A stretch of DNA of 64,000 nucleotides, taken from the NCBI GenBank assembly GCA_018894105.1, contig CM032127.1:30868369-30932368 (forward strand), in the 5' to 3' direction. Numbering within the stretch: position 1 is the first letter of the stretch; the number at the start of each line of letters is the position of its first letter. The notes below the pieces were generated by a model. The model saw only the letters and a list, made by a program, of their open reading frames with translations. It was not told where the DNA came from and did not search any database. Position numbers and translations under genes: made by a program. Shown here piece by piece: positions 34,905-44,217 of this stretch. The stretch is from Jacaranda mimosifolia. Lineage: Eukaryota; Streptophyta; Magnoliopsida; Lamiales; Bignoniaceae.

Positions 34905-35590
34905 CTTTATTTGTTGCAGATTGTACTTTAATTTTCCCTGGTTTGTACCTCATTGACCCCAAAATGCTCTCGAATCCGCCGCCCGATTTTAATTCTCTTG
35001 AAGTGTACATCCACGAAGCCCATTTTATACACCATATGTTTCAATTTGTACTCCAGTTTTCATGAATTGTACTCAGGATCCCCGCCTTGTTTCAATAGAA
35101 TTTGAGTGTCCGTCCCCGAAACACATTTTATACTTTCATTTTCCCTGGTTTGTACCTCATTGCCCCCAAAATGCTCTCGAATCTGCCACCCGATTTTAAT
35201 TCTCTTGAAGTGTACATCCACGAAGCCCATTTTATACACCATCTGTTTCAATTTGTACTCCAGTTTTCATGAATTGTACTCAAGATCCCCGCCTTGTTTC
35301 AATAGAATTTGAGTGTCCGTCCCCGAAACACATTTTATACTTTCATTTTCCCTGGTTTGTACCTCATTGCCCCCAAAATGCTCTCGAATCTGCCACCCGA
35401 TTTTAATTCTCTTGAAGTGTACATCCACGAAGCCCATTTTATACACCATCTGTTTCAATTTGTACTCCAGTTTTCATGAATTGTACTCAGGATCCCCGCC
35501 TTGTTTCAATAGAATTTGAGTGTCCGTCCCCGAAACACATTTTATACTTTCATTTTCCCTGGTTTGTATCTCATTTCCCCCAAGTTTGTA
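34905..35590 (+). repeat. 207-bp tandem array, about 3.3 units
   Basis: The phrase tttccctggtttgtacctc recurs at about 34934, 35141, 35348 and 35555, a period of 207 bp. The second and third units are almost identical; the first and last are partial and more diverged. Each unit contains several words of the tgtac/tatac type (gtttgtacctc, gaagtgtacatcc, tttatacacc, tttgtactcc, attgtactca). Open frames on both strands repeat because 207 is divisible by three. It lies just beyond the 3' end of the protease gene. Confidence 0.95.
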
Positions 35591-36744
35591 TTCAAATTCC
35601 CAGCCCTGTTTCAGTTGAATTTAAGTTATAAATAGTTACTGGAAAATTACACTTAGCTACAAAACAATATTATAAACAAATTATGCTTCAAGTTACACAT
35701 GTATTTACATATAAGTGCTTCAAATCCTGGCATTTTCATGAGTTAATATTCTATGCGCCATTTTCGCACGATATTTATCAACATTAATTGTTCCAGCATC
35801 CCTCCAGAACACGGTGGTGTCCCTAGCAAAACCTTATGCCCAAAGGCATACATAGACACCACAATCCACTGTACCCACTTGCTGCCTACTTTTCCTCTGC
35901 TGTAGCTTTTCATCCACACGACTCCCCAGTGAAAGCCTAATGTACCGAGAATAAAATGAAGCCTACAAAAAATTTGTCAATTGTTGACTCCACAAATTTG
36001 CAATGGGAAATCGTAGGGAAAGAAAGCAAACTTACAATGACAACAGCTATCGGTTTGTATCTGGGGAACATTATTGAATTCATGTATAAAAAAGAACGAG
36101 TGGATGTGTCAGGGACAACTAAGAACCAGTGCTGGCGCCGGCAAATCGGTAGGATTATGTAGCGATAGTTGTTTAAAACATCTACCGTCAGCTCTTCGAA
36201 ATCTGAACAGGTGAAGCTGTTAAGCTTAAGCATCATCTCCACAAATTCTTCATCCGTAATATCCTTCATGTTGCGTTCATCTATTCGGTCTAATATATCA
36301 GCCTATGAAATATAAAACAAATGGTTAGACTCATCTCTCACCGTGTACTAAATTAAGTTAGGAAACTGTCATATACCTGCGCTATTGAGGACGTAAACCA
36401 CACCTTGTGCTGACAGTTGTTGCTAAAAGATGGGCTACATAATATCGACATGTAACAGTCCACTATGTCGCCGGTAAGTTCTCCTCCAAATAAGAGCTCA
36501 CAAAAGTCTCTTCCATTCAGAAGATGTCTTGCTCCTTCCCAGACGGTTACCCTACACAATTGTTAATTGTGTGTTCAGATACCAGTTTATCCAATAGAAA
36601 AACAATAAGCAAATTTTGTTACCTCAAATTATCTCTTCCGACAAAGTGGTCGATGACTTCTCGCTCTTCTACTGGAATAAGAGCAAGTCCTCTATAATCA
36701 GTCCTTCCTTTATAGGGATCGGCCACTTCAGTCTTTGGGGTGAC

Positions 36745-36843
36745 TTGTTCATCTACCACCAGGATTGGTTCTTTTGCCACCTGGATTGAATCTTGTGCCA
36801 CCTCGATTGGTTCATTTGCCACCTGGGTTGGTTCATGTGCCAC
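36745..36843 (-). repeat. 21-bp in-frame minisatellite coding a heptapeptide repeat
   Basis: Starting exactly at the exon 5 acceptor, the minus strand reads GTGGCA plus 15 bases four times, then a diverged fifth unit starting GTGGTA: VAHEPTQ, VANEPIE, VAQDSIQ, VAKEPIL, then VVDEQVT. The first three units end in AG followed by GTGGCA, which reproduces the splice acceptor context (cccAG|GTGGCA), so alternative in-frame acceptors exist every 21 bp. Confidence 0.85.
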
Positions 36844-36899
36844 CTGGGGTACAAACACAGCACATAGGAACCAAGTATTAACTATTGAAATATAAAAGA

Positions 36900-37440
36900 T
36901 AAACACATGAAAGTACAGACTTCACCAACATGGAGTACAAAACTCAAGCACATAGGTGTAAAGTGTCAACTGCTGAGGTAGAATAGATGAGCACATGAAG
37001 TACAAATACCACCAACATGGAGAACAAAACTCAAGCACATTAGGTGTAAAGTGTCAACTGCTGAGGTAGAATAGATGAGCACATGAAGTACAAATACCAC
37101 CAACATGGAGAACAAAACTCAAGCACATTAGGTGTAAAGTGTCAACTGCTGAGGTAGAATAGATGAGCACATGAAGTACAAATACCACCAACATGGAGTA
37201 CAAAACTCAAGCACATTGGGTGTAAAGTGTCAACTGCTGAGGTAGAATAGATGGCACATGAAGTACAAATACCACCAACATGGAGTACAAAACTCAAGCC
37301 CATAAAAACAAAGTATCAACTGCTGAGGTAGAATAGACGAGCACATGAAGTACAAATACCCCAACATGGAGTACAAAACTCAAGCCCATAAAAAGGTGTA
37401 AAGTGTCAACTGCTGAGGTAGAAAAGATGAGCACATAAGT
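36900..37440 (-). repeat. ~88-bp tandem array in protease intron 4
   Basis: The phrase catggagtacaaaactcaag (or catggagaac...) recurs at 36929, 37016, 37104, 37192, 37279 and 37365 (spacing 86-88 bp), each followed by gtgtcaactgctgaggtag and gcacatgaagtacaaatacc. The array fills most of the intron 36844-37593. The GTAC words here (gaagtac, ggagtac) are in the opposite orientation to those of the 124- and 207-bp arrays. Confidence 0.95.
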
Positions 37441-39229
37441 GCAAGTATCAATAATATGAAGTATAAGACATCATCCATTAAGTGCAAATATCAACCCATC
37501 AAGTATAAGATATCATAATACTTATTACAAACAGACAGTTTACAAATGAAATGCAAGTAGGAAAAAAATAAAACATTAAGTAGTGTACAACACCTTCTTC
37601 TGCTCTTGTTCTTTATTTTTTCGTGCACGAGGACGAGCACGGTAGGTCTTTGTCACTTGTCTTGCTCTTTTGGCTGGTGTGGTGCTGGGGGGGCTGACAA
37701 AATCTGGAGATTTCTGTTTTCGCTTCCTATCTTCTCGATTGCGCACATTTGTCACAATCGAAGACATGACATTAGCCACTTCAATCTCATATTCCTCGAA
37801 CTCAGCCCCTTCAATTGGTATATAATGTGCTGTCTTCAATGGTCTGGGGGAATCTGAAGGATCATGACGTTTTTTGGTTCGACTTTCTTCATCCACCATG
37901 TCTTCAGAATCATCCCCTTCTTTCTGTGCATCATGTACCAAATCAAGTACCCCCTCATGCACATATTCACCAACTTCCTCCTCAAGCTCCACCGCATTAG
38001 TCTCTTCCTCAGTTGGATGCTCCTCCTCACCCTGCTCCTTCATTACCATGTATTCCATTGAAGCAATTTTTTCTTTCAATGATTTAATTTCTTCTCCGTT
38101 CGCTGCAATCATTGCTTCATATATTGTATGATCACAGACATGGACTTCATTCATGACAGTATTGGCAGCCTCTGATTTCTTGATCAAATCTGCCAATTCT
38201 AACTCCTCTGGAGCAGGGTTGAGGTCTACAACCTATTACAATGGAAATAATTATCAAATTCAAATTATTATACAAACAACAAATAATGAATTATTACAAT
38301 TATTACCATATCTGCTGTAACTTGCTTCAACTTCTTCTCTGCCTGCTCCACATTTTGTGGGAGTTTGCTATCCTTCCACCGGTAAAAGCGTGGAAACTCA
38401 AACAAATTCACTGGTGTAGCTAGTGATGGGATGCGTTCATAAACCCATGCCTGTCATTCATAAATCTAAAAATTATACTCACTTCAATATAAATATAATC
38501 AATGCTATTAGAAAAATGAAGCAAACACTTACCATCAACCCTACTGTACACCCATCAATGTACTTCTTTCTTGTTTTTCCACCTACTCCTAAATGGTTCC
38601 TCATATCTTGCACAAGAAACCTGTATGCAGCTTTGCCCCATGCATACAGACCAACTCTGGACAAATTGTCCAAGTATGGTAGGAGAAATCGTGGAGTCCA
38701 GTAATTAGATGTTGGAAACAAAATACAATTAAAAACAAAAACTATGTACAACCTAGAAAAATCATTCAAGTCCTCCACACTATCCTTATATACATACTCC
38801 TCAAGTTTTTTAGCTATTTCAGATCTAGTTATATTCTGCAGCTTTCCAGAAAAAAGCCGCTCAAAAGTTGAAGACTTTATCTTCAATGTTATGTCAACAG
38901 ATTGCCCCACATGTGGCAACCCTAAAACCATTGAAAATTCAGCTGCAGAAAAAAGAACCTCAACCCCCTCCGCAAAATGAAATGAGAGCTTTTTTGGGTC
39001 AAACCTCCTAAGTATAGCTTCAAGTCGAATGAAACTTGAACTTAACTTCGGCATATCCATGTATATATAGAAAGGGGTCTTCTTCAATGCATCAAAATGT
39101 TTGGACCCCATCTTGGACTTCACAAGCTCCAATTTACTATGAAAATATTGGGGGGAGCAACGAGAACAGACCTCACAACGTCTTGGCTTTGCTGCAAGGC
39201 CAAAAAAAAAATAGTATATTAACAAATAA

Positions 39230-40935
39230 TAAAGTAACCCTTTTAGATAGTGTGTACTAAAAGCATGAATATTTTCTACTAAAATATCTTCAAAAATGTA
39301 CTATAGAAACACATAATATATACTACACTTTCAGTTATTCTATACAAATTATATACTAAAGTTCCATTTAATGTATACTGCAGTAATAAAGGTTTTATAC
39401 TTCAGTTTCTTCTAAAATGTGCTGCATATGCGAAGATTATATATTACATTTTCAGTTAATGTATAATGCAGGCTGAATGTTTATGTACTAAAATGCTGCT
39501 ATTATATATTGCAGCAACATAGATTACATACTACCCTTATGCCTGAAGTGTACTGTCAGATTGAATGTTTTATACTGCATTTGTTCCTAAAATGTATTGC
39601 ACCTACAAAGATTTTATACTACACCTTTGTCCAAAGTGTACTCCGGATGCTCTTAAAATGTACTGCATGTTTGAATGCTTCATACTACACTTATGCCTAA
39701 AGTGTACTACTTTGCTTCAACAGAGATTTTATACTACACCTTTGTCCAAAGTGTACTCCATATGCTATTAAAATGTACTGAATGTTTGAATGCTTCATAC
39801 TGCACTTATGCATAAAGTGTATTGCCAGTTTGCACGTTTTATACTACTTTGCTCCAATGGAGATTTTATTCTACACTTTTGCCTAAAGTGTACTCCAAAT
39901 GCTTCTAAAATGTAGCACAGATTATATTCTACCTTTTGCCTAATGTATACTGCAATCTTGAATGCTTTATACTGCATTTGTTCCTAAAATGTACTGCACC
40001 TACAGAGATTTTATACTACACCTTTGTCCAAAGTGTACTCCAGATGCCCTTGAAATGTACTGCAGGTTTGAATGCTTCATACTACACTTATGTCTAAAGT
40101 GTACTGCACGTTTTCATGTTTTGTACTAATTTGCTTCAACAGAGATTTTATACTACACCTTTGTCTGAAGTGTACTCCAGATGCTCTTAAAATGTACTGC
40201 ATGTTTGAATGCTTCATACTGCCCTTATGCCTAAAGTGTACTGCCAGTTTGCATGTTTTATACTACTTTGCTCCAATGGAGATTTTATACTACACTTTTG
40301 CCTAAAGTGTACTCCAAATGCTTCTAAAATATAGCACATATTATATTCTACCTTTTGCCTAATGTATACTGCAATCTTGAATGCTTTATACCACATAAAT
40401 TTGTTTCTAAAATGTATTTCTACAAAACAGATTGTATACTGCATTTGTGTCTAAAATGCCCTGCACCTACATTTTTGCCTAAACCGTACTGGCAGTTTGC
40501 TTTATACTATACTTATGCTTAAAGTGTACTGCACCAATAGATGTTTTATACAGCACTTTTGGCTAAAGTGTACTCCAGATGCTTTTTAAAGGTAATGCGT
40601 TTATTCACATTATATACTATCTTTTGCCTAATGTATACTGCAAGTTTGAATACTTTATATTACATACATTTGTTTCTAAAATGTACTGCTGCAACAGATC
40701 ATATATAACACCTATGCCTAAAGTACACTGCTCGTTTGAATGTTTTATACTGCTTTGCTACTAAAATGTACTGCGCCTACTCAGATTATATTCCACACTT
40801 ATATCTAAAGTATACTACCAATTTGATTGTTTTATACTACATTTGCTTCCAAATTGTACTGAAGCTACCCACATTATATACTACACTTTTGCTAATGTAT
40901 ACTGCATGCTTTCATGTTCTGTACTACAGATAACA
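39230..40935 (+). repeat. Protease intron 1 filled with degenerate TGTACT / TATACT repeats
   Basis: Nearly the whole first intron (39192-41209 on the gene's minus strand) is made of phrases such as gattttatactacacctttg, aaagtgtactccagatgc, aaaatgtactgcatgtttg and gcttcatactgcacttatg. Longer repeats of about 140-280 bp (for example from 39560, 39670, 39990 and 40150) are visible. The unit wording differs from the transposase intron but uses the same TATACT/TGTACT alternation, on the plus strand in both. Confidence 0.88.
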
Positions 40936-41499
40936 CACCACCACATTCAGATAGTTTTAAAATATAATTTTTCCGTACACTTTTTGTTTAAAAAGAAGTA
41001 TAAATCCCTTAAAGGTGAAGTGCAACTTTCATGACCTTCAAGTACAAATCAGAACTTCCAATCTCACAATAGAAACCATATATCAAATGGGTCCAACTAT
41101 TTAACGACTAAAAAATGAATAAAAACCCTAAACATGAGAAAATAGACAAGAAATGAGTGAAACACTGAAAAATCACGGACATTTGAAGTTTCAAATGCAG
41201 AAAACATACCTTTGTTCCTTTCAGTCACTTGTTTTTTTACTTCGCTTCTCTTTGCAGCTGTTTTTCGTTCCATTGTCGCAGTAAAATGGCAGAAATTTTG
41301 TTGTTGTTGTTTTTTTTTTCCCACTTCTTCTTCTTCTTCTTCTTCTCGCGACAGTGGTAGAGGAACGATTTCGCGCCCTTTTCTTTTGGCGCTTAGAAAG
41401 GTTGGATTCAAGACAATAAAGAAAATAAGAAGCGTTCTTCTTAAGAGAGAACGCATTTTCGAGGTTTTTTTGTTGTTTTTTCCAGCTGCAAGGATATAC

Positions 41500-41631
41500 T
41501 GGTCTTTCTGAAAGATATGGGGAGTAATTCCTAACTTTTGTGAAAAAATGGGGAGTTTTGTGTGAAATAATTCAAATAGGGACTGATTACTAAATTGAAA
41601 ATAGGATTAGAAATTTTTTTCTAATTAACTC
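41500..41631 (-). repeat. Right terminal inverted repeat of the MULE
   Basis: Read on the minus strand it starts gagttaattagaaaaaaa and carries atcagtccctatttgaa, aaactccccattttt and gaattactccccat in the order of the left end. It is followed on the plus strand by the 9-bp duplication. The repeat is more diverged from the left end than the left ends of the two family copies are from one another. Confidence 0.8.
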
Positions 41632-41640
41632 TAAAAAGAA
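41632..41640. repeat. Target-site duplication of the MULE, right
   Basis: taaaaagaa, identical to 29167-29175. Confidence 0.9.
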
Positions 41641-41737
41641 ACACTTAGCATATTTCTTGATTTTTTTCCAAAATCCATTCCTCAAATTTTTTTCTAGAAA
41701 ATGTACAAAACATAGGAGAACAAACCCAACAGATTGA

Positions 41738-41935
41738 ATCTTTATTCTGCGAGTTTGTCATTGCAATATTCTTTTCTTCCACCTTTCTTCTTCTTCCTCT
41801 CGTCTTCCTCTCCCTCCTTTCTCTTTCTCTATTTCTTTCTGCAATTGACACTTAGATACTTACCACCCCCACTTATTGAGGGTTTTCGCATTATGATTTG
41901 GTGATTTAGCAGGTGAAATTCATCGGTTCATAACA
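41738..41935 (+). mobile_element. LTR fragment related to the gypsy LTR ending at 4198
   Basis: From gattgaatctttattctg through the pyrimidine tract to acacttagatacttaccac and tggtgatttagcaggtgaaattc this follows 4000-4198 closely. No primer site or gag follows. The stretch 41641-41737 before it may be the tail of the MITE split by the MULE. Confidence 0.6.
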
Positions 41936-42245
41936 GTCTATTGAGTTTTCAATGAAACCCAACGGTCTTATTTACCTACTTAATGAACTCCAACGAGCAT
42001 AAATATCTCAAATCTTTAAACCGTACGTTGTTGATGGATACCACCATTTTCTTCCCACTAAACTTTCCACTTTCCTGAAAATGGGTTTTGGAACCTTCAC
42101 TGGAACTTTCCTTTTTGTCTCATCTCAGCGATGGCCCAAGGAAGCAACGACGGAGAGGGTCAAAGGGAGTTGTGGTGCTTGATAAAGAACCACGTTGAGG
42201 ACACCGCTCTGCGTGTCTTCCCTCGACTGGGCAAGTGGAGCTGAC
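41936..42245 (+). repeat. Diverged duplicate of the 1-391 segment; possible exon relic
   Basis: See the homologous block at the window start. Here the 3' part contains a small open frame, ATG at 42131 to TGA at 42244 (37 codons), reading QRELWCLIKNHVEDTALRVF near its C-terminus. The sequence looks protein-like but matches nothing I recognise, and the first copy does not keep the frame. Confidence 0.45.
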
Positions 42246-43551
42246 TGTGGGCTAATCTAGAATTTCAGCAACACTGCTACTATTACTTCTCTTAATAGTA
42301 ACTTCAAATTTCCTTCCAGCTGTAAGAAAGGGCGGCTATGGGAATTTTAGTGGGCCGGCCACGGGAGAAGGGTCAAAAAGTGCATATGCAGATCAGTAGT
42401 TGTAGTAGTAGTAATTATATTGCTGGCGGCCAGTAAGATATATTGAGGATTATTTTCAAGTAGTAATTCTGGTGAGAGCCGGCTGCCCTATATTCTTCTC
42501 AATATTTAAAAGGTGATTGCTTTAATTTATCCAAATTTCATTACATCTTTGTTTTTTGTCCAATACTGTGACAGTTTCTCTTTATATGACTTGTGCACCT
42601 GGGGAGATATGCACCTAGTCTTGTGGGTTTATATAGCTTGAGAACTGTTAATGATATTTCTAGAACATTGGAAAGGTCTAAACTTAATGTAATATAATCT
42701 TGTGTCATCAGTTTTAGAATTTGAAGCCTTCTGGTCTTTAATTTGTGCCCAAGACCCTTAAATGGAATATTTATTGGGAATAGTATTTTTAATTCTCCAA
42801 CACAACAACATAGTTAGATGGGCATTTCCAAGGTCAGGTCTAGCTGATTAAAACATACTATTCTTTGATATATAGTTAAGGCTCTCAAGCTTAGCTTCTT
42901 ACTTAATTTTTAGGCTCCCCTCCTTATTAGTTATGATGTGAGAACATAAATAAAGACACAATGGACATTATAGCAAATAAGGAGGTGATAGCAGATATCC
43001 AAGGTAATACCAATTACTCATCATTGACTAGATCTCTTCATCACCCTCTTTAGTTTCTTGTGCTGATTTATTGAATAAGTTAGATTCAATCATTGTGGAC
43101 AAACAAGCTAGATGTTCAGGCTAAAAAGGTTGGGATGGAACGTGATGGAGAGGTAATTAAATCGATCACAACATGCTAAGATGCATTCTTTGTGTGTTCA
43201 GAGATTTAATTAATTCTAATCATTTGTTTTAATGATATATTTTATTATTACTCTCTTATATAAATGCCAATGCATGTGTGATCACTAGTGCTGTCGCGCG
43301 CGAGCAGTATTTTCACTTTTTTTTTCTTTCTTTAATGTGCTAAAACAACGTTGCTTTGGTTTGGATGTTTGGTGAGCTTGTACATTAAGCTATTTTTGTT
43401 GTGTACTATTTTGGCATTTTCTGTGTAGAAGAAATAGCTATTTTCTTATTTTTCTTTTTTCGGTTATATTTCTTGGGCATCAAAAACAAATGAATTTTGT
43501 GTGGTCATAGGTTTAAGATTACTTTTCTCTTCAACCTCAGACTAATTTCTA
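42246..43551. other. Non-coding, nothing recognised
   Basis: AT-rich with no ORF, tandem repeat or terminal repeat that I could identify. Confidence 0.5.
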
Positions 43552-43760
43552 ATGGGGATTCTCTCCAATTACGAAGAAGAAGAGCATAAGAAGACACCAC
43601 CATCGGTGCCATCAATGAGGAAGTTGTTTAACACGGTTTTGAATCCCCAGAATCCATTAGGGTTTTTGGATCCCCAACCCTAGCCAAAGAACTCGCTGGT
43701 GAACATGGTCCCAATCTCACCTTCCGCAAGCTTTGGTATGACCATCCGAGTCTTCCATTG
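43552..43760 (+). pseudogene. Unrecognised exon-like relic
   Basis: An ATG at 43552 opens MGILSNYEEEEHKKTPPSVP, then SMRKLFNTVLNPQNPLGFLD. The frame stops at 43682, but a shift restores a protein-like reading ending GEHGPNLTFRKLWYDHPS. It looks like a first exon of a host gene with a small indel. I do not recognise the family. Confidence 0.4.
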
Positions 43761-44029
43761 ATCTCGATACTTTTTTAAAAAAAATTTGAGTTCTATAATT
43801 TTTGGTGTTTTGAGTTATGGTTTTGTGCAAAAGTTTGTTCTTGGCTGGTGTTAATGTGATATTTGGTTTTGTGGTGATGGGAAGTGATATGATAAGTGAG
43901 ATCTTTGAAGGATTATTAGTGCTTGCTTTTTCTTGTCATTTGTGTTTTTCTTTTGTGGTATTTTTATATAATGATTTTGATTTTTATTTTGGCTATAGAA
44001 AGATCTATTTAGGTGTAACAATTTGATTT

Positions 44030-44217
44030 TTGCTAGAGTTAGATGGTTTGTAAATATTATAATAAGTACGATTAATATTTAGTAATTGAAGAAATTTTTT
44101 CCCCTAGAAGTAAATCTTTCATTTTTCAGTTGGTTAGTTGATGTTGATAGTGTGTGGACTAATGAGAATACTGCGATGTATGGAACTCCAGTTTTGGTTT
44201 CTTTTTGATGTTGATAG
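44030..44217 (+). repeat. Left half of a duplicated segment split by a solo LTR
   Basis: 44085-44217 matches 48480-48618 (cctagaagtaaat, gtgtggactaatgagaatac, ttttggtttcttt). The right half resumes at 46439-46590 and matches 48619-48775 (ttccaagta, gaagttacttattattagg, atcgtactgtctacataac). The copy at 48480-48775 is continuous. Confidence 0.8.

Larger units (their letters stand above)
35720..41273 (-). pseudogene. Ulp1-like (C48) cysteine protease gene in the MULE, 8 exons, one nonsense codon
   Basis: Exons on the minus strand: 41273-41210, 39191-38533, 38450-38307, 38232-37594, 36843-36623, 36551-36377, 36302-36036, 35962-35720. All junctions are GT-AG and keep one frame for 803 codons. 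Residues 23-245 hold a plant-mobile-type N-terminal domain (VLGLPHVGQ). A KR-rich possible nuclear signal (around 447-500) and an acidic stretch follow. The C-terminal Ulp1 fold has H692 (HWFLV), Q751 and C757 (DCGVYVC). The third catalytic position, 709, is Asn (LYMNSI) where Ulp1 has Asp; the H-to-D spacing of 17 equals yeast Ulp1. TAA at 35836-35834 (codon 766) truncates it just after the active-site Cys. The family removes SUMO or a similar modifier; the role in transposition is unknown. Confidence 0.88.
29176..41631. mobile_element. Mutator-like element (12,456 bp) carrying transposase and Ulp1-like protease genes
   Basis: The element is defined by a perfect 9-bp duplication (taaaaagaa) and terminal inverted repeats of about 130 bp. 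It carries two convergent spliced genes: a MuDR-type transposase (29562-33344, +) and a Ulp1/C48-type protease gene (41273-35720, -). Each can be read through all exons in one frame with a single premature stop. MULEs carrying ULP-like genes are known in plants (Kaonashi type). Between the genes and in their introns lie several tandem arrays rich in GTAC. A second copy of the left end begins at 62754. Loss of activity is probably recent, since one base change per gene accounts for each break. Confidence 0.93.

Noticed and set aside
35060..35519. Repeated 63- and 68-codon ORFs on both strands in the 207-bp array
   Set aside because: 207 is a multiple of three, so any open unit stays open in the next; composition is low complexity and both strands are open equally.
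35834..35846. A tiny intron removing the TAA in the protease gene
   Set aside because: Although gttttgctag begins GT and ends AG, an intron of about ten bases is not feasible and it would not remove the stop; a nonsense mutation is the simple reading.
37606..38131. Several plus-strand ORFs
   Set aside because: Antisense shadows of exon 4 of the Ulp1-like gene, whose splice model keeps frame on the minus strand.
39509..41034. Cys/Tyr/His-rich plus-strand ORFs such as 39509-39700 and 40072-40305
   Set aside because: They are translations of the TATACT/TGTACT repeats in the protease gene's first intron.
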